Positions 1 to 8,617 of a DNA stretch of 64,000 nt are shown piece by piece. Every line of letters starts with the position of its first letter. The stretch's first letter is position 1. The notes beneath the pieces were generated by a model. It was not told the DNA's origin and made no database searches. It saw nothing but the letters and a program-made list of their open reading frames with translations. Source of the DNA: Actinoallomurus sp963799975 (GTDB taxonomy: Bacteria; Actinomycetota; Actinomycetes; Streptosporangiales; Streptosporangiaceae); assembly GCA_963799975.1 (NCBI GenBank), contig CAWCZF010000006.1, forward strand, positions 2,170,001 to 2,234,000, in the 5' to 3' direction. Both the position numbers and the translations under genes were made by a program.

Positions 1-313
1 CGCTCGACACGTACGCTCCAGGGCTATCAGGGCGTCCAGCACGACGACAGCCACCTGCGGACGCTCGCGAACACGCCGGGCGGCCGTCACGCCGCGATCG
101 TGCTGCGGATGAACACGGCGTCGCAGCGACTTCGCGACGTACGACCGGTCGCTGGTCGTCGCTCACGGCCATCCACCAGAAGGCCTTCGCGAACGCCATC
201 AAGGCGGGCGACGACGGTCTGAGCGGCTGGACCGCGGCCTGCCCGCCGCCGCGATCATCATCGCGGTGCTCATCCTGGTCGGCGTACGACCGCGGCTGTC
301 GGAGTTCCGGTGA
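1..313 (+). pseudogene. GlnX-like membrane protein, 3' end, frame-disrupted
   Basis: Only the C-terminal part lies in the window. Reading needs several frame changes within 300 bases: pieces such as QGVQHDDSHLRTLAN, DFATYDRSL and LTAIHQKAFANAIKAGDDG follow one another in different frames. The end is one membrane helix (about PAAAIIIAVLILVGVRP) and a short tail stopping at 311-313. A helical extracellular region plus a last membrane span, directly before a glutamate-binding lipoprotein, resembles GlnX of the mycobacterial glnX-glnH-pknG operon, where it passes amino-acid sensing to PknG. The assignment rests on gene order and topology, not strong sequence recognition. The frame changes are probably sequence errors. 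Confidence 0.45.
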
Positions 314-324
314 GGGAGCGAGTC

Positions 325-1163
325 ATGCGAAGAGGTCGGATGCGCACGGGCCGGATCGCCGCCGGGGTCATGCTGGCCGTGGCCCTGTCCGCGTGCGGCA
401 CTGCGGGCGCCGCGGGCGAGTCGATCGTGGGCAAGGGCACGCTGGTCATCGGCGTCGTCGAAGGACCAGCCGGGCCTGGGCCTGCGCAAGCCGAACGGCA
501 CGCTTCACGGGCTTCGACATCGACGTCGCCCGCTACATCGCCGCGCACGTGGAGAACAAGCCGAAGAAGGTCGAGTTCAAGATCGTGCCAGTACTCCGAC
601 CGCGAGAGCGCGATCCAGACGGGCAAGGTCGACCTGGTCGTCTTCAGCTACTCGATCACGCCGGAGCGCAAGACGAAGATCGCCTTCGCGGGTCCGTACT
701 ACGTCGCGCACCAGGACACCCTGGTCCGCTCGAGCGACACGGGCATCAAGAACGTCCGCGACCTGGCCGGACGGCGGCTGTGCGCCGTCAACGGCTCGGT
801 GTCCTGGCAGCGCGTCACGGTCGAGCGCAACGTTCAGGCGCACCTGGTGCGGGCCGCGTCGTACGGCGACTGCCTGAGAAGCTGACCGACAACTCACTGG
901 ACGCGATCTCGACGGATGACCTGATCCTGGCCGGGTTCGCGGCCCAGAAGGGCAACGCGGTGCGCTTCGTCAACGCACCGATCTCCGACGAGCGCTACGG
1001 CGTCGGCATCAGCCAGTCCGACGTCACGGGTTGTGAGGACGTCAACAAGGCCATCACGGAGATGTACCTGGACGGTACGGCGTCCAAGCTGCTGCACCAG
1101 TGGTTCGGCTCGACGGGCCTGAACCTGACCACGACGGTCCCCCAGTTCGAGGGTTGCGGCTGA
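325..1163 (+). pseudogene. glnH: GlnH-like glutamate-binding lipoprotein, frame-disrupted
   Basis: This is an amino-acid ABC-type solute-binding protein (SBP family 3). The start at 325 follows GGGAG by six bases. A lipoprotein signal (IAAGVMLAVALSAC, lipobox LSAC) implies an extracellular membrane-anchored protein. Family segments are all present: FTGFDIDVARYIA, SITPERKTKIAFAGPYY, LTDNSLDAISTDD and a C-terminal DVNKAITEMYLDGTASK. They lie in different frames, with changes near 460, 508, 590 and 878. Each break is explained by one extra or missing base and no homologous sequence is lost, so sequencing error is more likely than decay. It sits 11 bases after the GlnX-like stop, as in glnX-glnH-pknG operons. 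No PknG-like kinase follows. Confidence 0.75.
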
Positions 1164-1195
1164 CCGGGCGCCGCTGACCGGCGGCGGCGTACTGG

Positions 1196-2011
1196 TCAGG
1201 GTTTGCGCGCGATGGCGCTCCACATGGTGGAGGCCCCGGCGGTGCCGGGGTCCGGCCGCCATTCGGGCGCACGCACGATCCCGGGCTCGACGAGATCCAG
1301 CCCGTCGAAGAACCGCGCGACGTCGGCGCGGGTGCGCGGCGTCACCTGCTGCGCCATCAGCCGGTTGAGCCGGGTCGCCATCGCGGCCATCTCGGCCGCC
1401 CGGATGTCGCTGGCCGGGTGGGAGATGGCCAGATAGCTGCCGGAGGGCACCGCGTCGACCAGCCGCTCGACGATCCCGTACGGGTCGTCCCGGTCGGGGA
1501 CGCAGTGCAGGACGGCGATCAGCATCACCGCGACCGGGCGCGTGAAGTCCAGCGTCGCGGCCGCCTCGGCGAGGATCTTCTCCGGGTCGCGGAGGTCGGC
1601 GTCCAGGTAGGCGGTCTCCCCCTCGGGATCACTGGTCAGCAGCGCCCGCGCGTGCGAGAGGACCGCCGGGTCGTGGTCGGTGTAGACGATCCGGCTCTCG
1701 GGCGCGATCGCCTGCGCGACCTCGTGCGTGTTATTCACCGCAGGGATGCCGGTGCCGATGTCGAGGAACTGACGCACGCCCGCCTCACCGGCGAGGTAGC
1801 GCACCGCCCGCGCCAGAAACCCCCGCGTGTTACGCACCGAGGCGACCATTTCGGGAAATGCCGCGATGGCCTCTTCTCCCGCCTCTCGATCGGCACGAAA
1901 ATGATCCTTGCCCCCGAGCCAGTAGTCCTGCACCCGCGCGATGTGCGCCACGCTGGTGTCGAACTCCAACAGCCCACCGAGGCCATCACCGGGCGAGTTG
2001 TCACCTGTCAC
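1196..2011 (-). CDS. SAM-dependent methyltransferase, DUF574 type
   Basis: A cytoplasmic class I methyltransferase of the actinobacterial DUF574 (Methyltransf_19) family; substrates are generally unknown. The N-terminal family signature HIARVQDYWLGGKDHF is followed by the SAM-binding glycine loop FLDIGTGIP, then an acidic YTDHDPAVLSHAR segment and a LIAVLHCVPD strand typical of the family. I prefer the GTG at 2011, because AAAGGTG lies five bases upstream and the family normally starts a few residues before this point. An ATG at 2047 would add 12 residues (283 in total). It is transcribed away from the cytochrome P450 gene. Family assignment is firm; the substrate is not known. Confidence 0.88.
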   Translation of the reverse strand: MTGDNSPGDGLGGLLEFDTSVAHIARVQDYWLGGKDHFRADREAGEEAIAAFPEMVASVRNTRGFLARAVRYLAGEAGVRQFLDIGTGIPAVNNTHEVAQAIAPESRIVYTDHDPAVLSHARALLTSDPEGETAYLDADLRDPEKILAEAAATLDFTRPVAVMLIAVLHCVPDRDDPYGIVERLVDAVPSGSYLAISHPASDIRAAEMAAMATRLNRLMAQQVTPRTRADVARFFDGLDLVEPGIVRAPEWRPDPGTAGASTMWSAIARKP

Positions 2012-2423
2012 GATCGCACCTTTCTCCCACGACTCGATACGCCGCATTTCTCATTCCGACGGCTCTCAGCGAGGCCCAGTACATCATGCGTTCCTGACTC
2101 TTGGTCACCGAAGGCGACAACCCGGCGTAGACCAGATACTCCACGGCTCGGTCACTGATGCACGTGAGCTCTCGGCGGCGGCGAGGTGAGCCTGCCCCTA
2201 GCCGACATGAGGCAGACACGTTGACACACGCCACGGCTTAGTGATCATCTAGAGCAGCAGCTCACACAGCACACGTGGCCTGCACCACTCTGGGCGCTGC
2301 TCCCTCAGCAGTAAGGCCCGTGGCAGAAGCAGGCTCCCCACGTTCTGCAGACCGGCGACCCACCGACACCCCAGGATCCCCGCTTCGGCATGCCGTCATC
2401 GCCGCAGAAAGGCACGACCGTTC
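2012..2423. other. intergenic region between methyltransferase and P450
   Basis: About 410 bases separate two divergent genes. A short open frame on the minus strand (2234 down to 2001) overlaps the methyltransferase start and has no recognisable family or ribosome site. No clear promoter, operator or hairpin was found. The last bases hold AGAAAGG, a possible ribosome site for the P450. Confidence 0.4.
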
Positions 2424-3644
2424 ATGAACCAGAGCACCGCGGTCCCTCTCCCCGAGATTCTCGATCACCCGTTCGACCAGGGACCGGACGGAGTCAACCG
2501 GCCCGGCCTGGAGAAAAACCCGCAGTACGACAGAATCAGGGAGACCGGTACCGGTGTCGTCCGGGTCAGACGGCCGAACGACGTCGAAGCCTGGCTGATC
2601 ACCCGCTATGACGACGTCCTGGAGGTGCTGCGAAGCCCCAAGTGCGGCCGAGAAGGCGCGCTCGCCTTCGACACGGTCCCCAACCTGGGAGACACGATCC
2701 TCGGCCTGGACGGGGCCGCACACGCCCAGGTACGCGGAGTGGTCAAGGACTGGTTCACCCGCCCGGCGATCGACCGCCGCGCCGATGACATCGAGAACCG
2801 AGCGGTCGAACAGCTCTCGAAGATGGCCGCCGGCCCGGAACCCGCCGACCTCATCGAGGCATTCGCGCTGCCGTTCTCGCTCAACACCATCTGCGACATG
2901 CTCGGCATCCCCCAGGACGAACGCCGCGACTTCCGAGACTGGGCGAACGGATTTCTCGGCACTGCCAGCAAGGAAGAAGCGGAGGCATCGGCCGGCGCGA
3001 TGGCGGAATACTTCGCCAAACTCCTCGTCGAACGTCACCACCACCCGACCGGCGACCTCCTGAGCCAGATCGCCGACAAGGGCGCGAGCCTCCCGCCGCA
3101 ACAACAGGTCCTGCTCCCGATCGCTCTGGCCGTCGGCGGCTATGAGACCGTCACGAGCTCGATCGGAACCTTCACCGAGGTACTCCTCACCCGTCCGTAC
3201 GAGACTCACGAAACCGCCTACGAGTACCTGGTCGACCACCCCGAAGCGGTGCCCGGCGCCGTCACCGAACTCCAACGCCTGTTCTCCACCGCGGCCGACG
3301 ACGAGATGCTCCGATACGTTGAAGCGGACATGGTCCTGCCGAGCGGAGCCGCTCTGAAACAGGGCGACCTGGTGATCCCCTCCCACGATGCCGCCAATCG
3401 CGACCCGCGCAAATTCAGCGACCCACAACGAATCGACTTCGCACGCAAGCCGAACCCGCACCTGTCCTTCGGCAACGGCCCGCACCACTGCATCGGCCAC
3501 CACCTTGGCCAGACGAACACCATCGCGGCGATACGCGTCCTGACCTCACGGCTCCCCCGCCTACGGCTCGCGGTCGAGAAGGTCCCGCGAAAGACCGACC
3601 ACGCGGTCTCCGGCCCAACCGAACTCCTGGTGGCCTGGAACTAG
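2424..3644 (+). CDS. cytochrome P450
   Basis: A soluble bacterial class I cytochrome P450 of 406 residues, the usual length. The haem-binding loop is FGNGPHHCIG, with the cysteine ligand at residue 356. The K-helix ExxR motif appears as ELQR in AVTELQRLFS. The I-helix carries GGYETVTSS in place of the common AGxET, so the acid-alcohol pair is kept. It would need a ferredoxin and reductase, but neither is adjacent. The gene stands alone between a divergent methyltransferase and a convergent WXG100-like gene, so its substrate cannot be inferred. P450s of this kind serve secondary metabolism or xenobiotic hydroxylation. Confidence 0.93.
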   Translation: MNQSTAVPLPEILDHPFDQGPDGVNRPGLEKNPQYDRIRETGTGVVRVRRPNDVEAWLITRYDDVLEVLRSPKCGREGALAFDTVPNLGDTILGLDGAAHAQVRGVVKDWFTRPAIDRRADDIENRAVEQLSKMAAGPEPADLIEAFALPFSLNTICDMLGIPQDERRDFRDWANGFLGTASKEEAEASAGAMAEYFAKLLVERHHHPTGDLLSQIADKGASLPPQQQVLLPIALAVGGYETVTSSIGTFTEVLLTRPYETHETAYEYLVDHPEAVPGAVTELQRLFSTAADDEMLRYVEADMVLPSGAALKQGDLVIPSHDAANRDPRKFSDPQRIDFARKPNPHLSFGNGPHHCIGHHLGQTNTIAAIRVLTSRLPRLRLAVEKVPRKTDHAVSGPTELLVAWN

Positions 3645-3762
3645 CTCGGCCTCGGCGAGTACGACCGGAAATCGGGGAGCTGGTTCCGGTCGCAGCTCAA
3701 CCAGTCCGGCGTGATGGGCAGGCGCATCGCCGGCCGGGGGGAGTGAACGTGCGGGCGCTCGT

Positions 3763-4854
3763 TCAGGTGTTGGGCTTGTGGTGCCAGTTTCGGGTCCAGT
3801 CTTCGCTGGACCAGTTGTCCGCGACCATCGTGAAGTGTGGGTTGAGGAGATTGCGGTTGGCCTCCAGCGTCTGCGCGTTGTCGAAACATTCCGCAGCGAG
3901 TTCGGTCGCCTGCTTCTCCACTGCTTGGATGGCCTCCGTCTTGGCGGAGAACAATTTTTCCATTTTTTGGGTGATGAGGTAGACATTGGGCAGGAACAGT
4001 GTCACCAGCGCGCTGAATTTGAGTATCAGCCGATAAGGCGGCGGCAGGAGGTTGGCGGCGACAAGTGCGCCGATGGTCGCGAGGAAAATGACCACCCACC
4101 ATTTGTTGATCAGGTCTACCGCGCCGGCCAACTGGTCACAGAGGTCGCCCATCGACTTTGCCAGCGACCTGAGTTGTTCCAGCGCCGGCAGATAGTGGTT
4201 CCTCATGTGGGCGTTGAAAGCGGTGGCGGCATCGCCATCCCATGACTGAATCGGCAGGAGCTTCGTCAGTCGGTCAAGCGCGGGTTGGATGTTCGCGTCT
4301 GTGATCGCATGCCAGGTGTCACGCGCCTCGCGGAATGGGCCGGAAGCGCGGATGTTCGGCGTGATCACTATCGAGTCCACCAAGAGGAAAAACGCCAGCA
4401 GCTCGGGGCCCGCCGCGGACCTGAACGATTGCTGGGCTCTCCGTGCCGCCAAAAGGAGCGCCCCGGCGCCGGCCAATTCAACAATGGGGAAGGCCATGTG
4501 CCCGACGTTTTCGGCCGTGACGCTGGATCCGGAGTTCGCTCGCCGAGACGCAGGCTCCGTGCCGGGCGTGATCGACGAGTGATACTCGGCATCGGCGTAG
4601 TGAACGGCGACGGCATCGAGGTTCCTGGCGGTGGAATCGCTGGCGTCGCGCACCGCACCTGCGGCGTCCTCCACCGTCGAGACCGCCTTCTCGTAGGCGC
4701 CGGCAGCCTGGTGTCCTCCCTGCGGCCAGTTGAGGAGCGCTATATGAGTGTCGGCGACGAGTCTCTCCGTGCCGACGAACGTGTTGCCGACTTCAGAGAG
4801 AGTCTGTGTCAGAGCCACAAGGTCCTGGATCTCGACGTCGAGCGTAGGCGCCAT
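3763..4854 (-). CDS. membrane protein with two WXG100-like hairpins
   Basis: A 363-residue protein. The start at 4854 (MAPTLDVEIQDL) follows GGAAGGG; an upstream open extension to 4962 lacks a ribosome site. Residues about 1-100 form a helix-turn-helix with a WPQGG turn (ALLNWPQGGHQAAGAYEKAV), resembling WXG100/ESX proteins. After hydrophobic stretches (IVELAGAGALLLAARR, LLAFFLLVDSIVI), a second hairpin carries SWDGDAATAFNAH and then two likely membrane segments (WWVVIFLATIGALVAANL, FSALVTLFLPNVYLI). This suggests a type VII secretion-related substrate or membrane partner. No ESX ATPase or EccD gene lies nearby. It may be functionally related to the giant WXG100 proteins 20 kb away, but the sequence does not show this. 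It is convergent with the P450. Confidence 0.6.
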   Translation of the reverse strand: MAPTLDVEIQDLVALTQTLSEVGNTFVGTERLVADTHIALLNWPQGGHQAAGAYEKAVSTVEDAAGAVRDASDSTARNLDAVAVHYADAEYHSSITPGTEPASRRANSGSSVTAENVGHMAFPIVELAGAGALLLAARRAQQSFRSAAGPELLAFFLLVDSIVITPNIRASGPFREARDTWHAITDANIQPALDRLTKLLPIQSWDGDAATAFNAHMRNHYLPALEQLRSLAKSMGDLCDQLAGAVDLINKWWVVIFLATIGALVAANLLPPPYRLILKFSALVTLFLPNVYLITQKMEKLFSAKTEAIQAVEKQATELAAECFDNAQTLEANRNLLNPHFTMVADNWSSEDWTRNWHHKPNT

Positions 4855-4992
4855 CGCATACCCTTCCGACTCCATGGCGGGGCACGGGCCGCCGTGATGC
4901 CATGCAGATAGTCGCTGTCTCGCGTGGCCGGACACCGATGACGAAAGGCTCGCTGGGCCCACCTGAGTGATTACCGGCAGGCTACTCCGACC

Positions 4993-5029
4993 GGCCGGGA
5001 GGCCGGGCGCTGGGACCGGCCTCCCGGCC
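4993..5029 (-). terminator. hairpin terminator after the GH92 gene
   Basis: A perfect 14-base inverted repeat (GGCCGGGAGGCCGG, 9-base loop, exact complement) lies just beyond the GH92 stop codon at 5035 in the direction of its transcription. There is no T-run, as is usual in actinomycetes. Confidence 0.7.
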
Positions 5030-5034
5030 GCCGG

Positions 5035-8000
5035 TCAGCCGGCGGCGATGGCGAAGACGCCGATCGCGCCCTGGCTGAGTGACGAGGGCAGGGTCACCGA
5101 GGCGATGGTCTTACCGCTGGTGAGCGGCAGGGTCGCGGCGAAGACGTATGTCTTGACCGGGTCCTTTCCGGTGGTGTGGTTGCGGTACGGCGCGGTGGCG
5201 ACGATCGCGTTGCCGAAGTTCGGCGCTGCCGCTGCCCGCCGACAGGGTCCAGTCGCTGAAGCCAGCGTTGGCGTGCCGACGTCGACGCCGTCCGTGTAGG
5301 TGATCGTGGCCGTGCCCGACGAGCCGTCCGTGCCGGCGTTGTACGCGCTGCCGAGGAAGCCCAGTTTCGTCGCTCCCGCCGGGCGCGGTGACGGGATGGT
5401 CTGGCCGCCGACCGTGATGTTGTCCGGCTGCGCGGGCGGGACGATCAGGCCAGGTGTAGGTGATGCCGCCCGACGTCACCGAAGCGCCCGGCGGCAGGCC
5501 GGCCGCGGTCAGGGCCTGTTCGGAGTAGCTCCACCCGCCGCCGTCGTAGTTGGCGCCGGACGTCGCGCCGTCGTCGCTGATGCCCGCGTTGTCGTCGAAC
5601 GGTGTCAGGTCGCCCGGGTCTGGCGACGATCACCGACAGCGGGGCCGGGAGGATCCTTCCCGCCGGCGCTCGTCAGGGTGAAGGTCACCGGGTAGTTCCC
5701 GTCGGTGTCGCCCGCGGTGACCGTCACGTCCGCGGAGGCGCTGCCGCCGCCCGGCACGTTCAGCGTCCCGCTGGACGGGCTGACCGTGACGCCGGGCGGC
5801 GCCGTGGCCGTCCAGCTCACCGTCTGGCCGGCTGAGCCGGCGCGCCGGACGAGTTCACCGTCAGCGCTCGTACGGCCGGAGTCGCCCGGCTGCAGGATCA
5901 GCGACGACGGGCTCAGCGAACCGGTGGCGGCGAACGTCGGCCCGTACGACGGCGGCGCGTTCTAGCGCGCCCGTGCCCCACGAGGTCTCCGACGAGCTCA
6001 TCTTCCAGTCCAGCGTGGCGCCCTTGGCGAGCGTCGAGAACGGCACGTACAGCTTGCTGTTCGCCGTCCCGTTCAGCTTCATCGACTTCACGTAGTACGA
6101 CGGTCGCCGACGCGCCCGGGGCGTTGATCTTGATGGTCTTCCCGCTCGGCAGCGAGATCGTCGCGTGCGGGAAGCCCGGGCTGCCGAAGACGAGCGTGTC
6201 GCTGCCGGGGTTCTCCGGGAACATGCCGAGCATCGCCCAGACGAAGGCGGAGCTGTTCGCGCCGAGGTCGTCGTTGTCGGGCAGGCCCGAAGGGCCCGGG
6301 CAGGTAGAGGCCGTAGCGCAGGGTGTTGACGGCCTGCTGGGCCCCGGCCGGGTCGCCCGCGTAGTCCGGCGCGTACTCCTCACCGGAGCCGAACTCGTTG
6401 GAGAGCTGCGCGTACTCGCCGTACCCGTCCGGCCGGGACAGGAACTTGCGCAGCGCCGGCTTCACCTTCGACGGCCCGCCCAGCAGCGAGAACAGGCCCG
6501 CGTAGTCGTTCGGCACGTCCCACAGGTACTCCTACGGCACTGCCCTCGATATAGTGGCCCGTCGTTGACGGCGTGATGCCGCTGAGGAACGCGCCGCTGG
6601 TCAGCCGCGGCGTCAGCAGGCCGGTCGAGGTGTTGAAGACGTTCACCCAGTTGTTCGCCCGGTCCTGCAGCTTCGCGGCGTTCGCGCCGTCGCCCAGAGC
6701 CGCGGCGAAACGGGACAGCGCGAAGTCGGCGTTGTCGTACTCCAGCAGCGAGGAGACCTGGTTGTGCGGGTTGCAGCAGCCGTATTTGCCGTCCTCGGGC
6801 AGGTAGCCGTACTGCTCCTCCAGCGCCTCGCCCGGCCGTACGTCGTTGACCGTCGTCGCCTGTTTCAGCATGGCGGCCAGCGCGGACCCGGTGTCGAAGT
6901 CATGGGCGCCGAACGCGTAGTAGTCGGCGATGAGGGCGGTGCCGGGATCGCCGGCCATCACCCAGTTGTCCAGGTGCAGGTAGCCCCACTGCTGGATGAT
7001 CCCGTTCTCGGCGTAGTAGTTGACCTGCGACTGTGCCTGGTCGCTCGCCTCCTTGGGCGTCAGCATCGCCTGGAGCTGGGCGAGCGAGTGATAGGTGTCC
7101 CAGCCGGAGTACATCCCGTACTGCGCCTTCTGCCGGCCCGACACCGCGTGCATCTTGACGTCCGAGCCCATGAACTGGCCGTTGACGTCGCTGGTGATGT
7201 TCGGCTGGATGAAGTCCTTGTAGAGCAGGCTGTAGAACTCCTGGGTCGACGGACGCCGGCCCGCCGGAGACCTTGATCCGGCCGAGCAGGGTGTTCCACG
7301 ACTGCTGGGCGGCCTTCTTGACCTTGTCGAAGTTCCAGCCGGGGTTCTCGGCCTGCCAGTTCTGGTTCGCGTTCGCGGTGCTCACGTACGAGATGCCGAC
7401 CTTGGCCTGTACGGTCGCGTTCGCCGTCGTGTCGAAGGTGACGGAGACGGCACGCGGGCTCTTGCCCGAGCCGGCGACGACCGTGGACGCGGTGAACGGG
7501 CGGTCGAAGACGATGTCGTAGAAGACGGTGTACGGGCTGGTGTCGCCGCAGAAGCCGCCGCTCGTGTCCGAGCCGCGGATCTCGTTGCCGCCGACGAGCT
7601 CGGCGGAGGCGGCCGAGTCGCCGTTCTGGCTGTCCATCAGCTTGACCAGGAAGCCCGCCTGCGTGGTCGCGGGGAAGGTGAACCGGCCCATCGCGCTGTG
7701 CGGGGTCTCGGTGAACTGCGAGGTGATGGTGTCGGGCATGTTGCTCTGCGCCGAGTAGTAGCCCGCCTGGGCGACCTCGCCGGCGTTGGTGAACGCGGTC
7801 GTCGCGTCGTTCGGGTCACCCGCGGGCAGGTCGCCGGTGATCGGCAGGATCGGCACGTCGCCGGCCGCGCCGCAGCCGGGCCCGCTGACGTGGGTGAGGC
7901 TGTAGCCGGTGAGCGACTCGTCGCCGTAGCCGTAGCCGCCGCCCGCGTTCCGGTGCGGCATCGTGTCCGGGCTCCACTGCACCATCCCGTACGGCACGTC

Positions 8001-8315
8001 GGCGCCGGGGAAGGTGTTGCCGCCGCCGGTGGTCCACGTGCGGGTGTCGACGAGCGAGGCCGGGTCGCTCACCGCCGCGAGGACCGCGGTGTCCTTGGCG
8101 GCCTTCGGCAGCGCCCGGGCCGGGAGCGGCTTCGGGCAGTCGGTCAGCCGCCCGCCGGGCGTCTTGACGCAGGTGGCCGTACGTACGGCGGGGAGCCGGG
8201 AGCTCAGGCTGGGCGAGGGGCGTGGTACCTGCGCCAGGGCGGGGGGACCGCTGCCGAGGAACGCCGCGGTGACCAGTGCCACCGAGGTCGCCAGGAGCGC
8301 CGCCGGTCTCCTCAT
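5035..8315 (-). pseudogene. secreted GH92 alpha-1,2-mannosidase, frame-disrupted
   Basis: A glycoside hydrolase family 92 exo-alpha-mannosidase, which trims mannose from N-glycans or fungal mannan outside the cell. The start at 8315 (MRRPAALLATSVALVTAAF, a signal peptide) follows GGAGGAG. GH92 signatures are intact: GGGYGYGDESLTGYSLTH, MYSGWDTYHSLAQLQAML, LDNWVMAGDPG and LPDNDDLGANSSAFVWAML. An Ig/NEW3-like domain follows (about 5600-5900) and then a C-terminal beta domain ending VFAIAAG at 5035. Frame changes near 7265, 6540, 6300, 6105, 5965, 5820, 5620, 5460 and 5230 interrupt it, with no missing segments. One or two might be real; the number and style point to base-calling errors. A LacI-type operator lies upstream. 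Confidence 0.8.
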
Positions 8316-8337
8316 GGTCTCTCCTCCGAACATGATT

Positions 8338-8351
8338 TGACAACGTTGTCA
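8338..8351. promoter_or_regulatory. LacI-family operator upstream of GH92
   Basis: TGACAACGTTGTCA is a perfect 14-base palindrome with the central CG typical of LacI-family operators that control sugar catabolism. It sits just after the predicted transcription start of the GH92 gene, where a bound repressor would block transcription. No LacI gene is in the window. Confidence 0.7.
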
Positions 8352-8359
8352 GCATCGGC

Positions 8360-8388
8360 ATCCTGACCGCCGGAAAGCACAGGGTCAA
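8360..8388 (-). promoter_or_regulatory. predicted promoter of the GH92 gene
   Basis: On the minus strand TTGACC (8383-8388) is followed, after 17 bases, by CAGGAT (8360-8365). The start point would fall near 8352, immediately before the LacI-type palindrome. Confidence 0.45.
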
Positions 8389-8617
8389 CAACAATCGAGC
8401 GGCAGTCCTCAACCGGACAAAAAGGTAGACAAACCCCTCGGACTCTCGCGGCCATGGCGAGATGACCTCACTTTGCGTTCACCAGATAAATACGATGCGT
8501 GACCATTGCGAGGCCAGGTCCGGTCCGTTCGGGAGGAATACGTTCGATCGCCATTTCGCCGGGATGGCGGCACCTCCATCATGGTGGCCGACGAGATACG
8601 GCCAATCGGAGGCTCTC

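Noticed and set aside
2001..2234. 77-codon frame upstream of and overlapping the methyltransferase
   Set aside because: No ribosome site and no recognised family; the middle (ISDRAVEYLVYAGLSPSVTK) looks protein-like, but this is too weak to call.
3645..3746. Coding-looking tail EYDRKSGSWFRSQLNQSG in the frame right after the P450 stop codon
   Set aside because: No start codon or family assignment; it may be a remnant, but it is only 34 codons, and a CGACCGGAA/TTCCGGTCG stem lies within it.
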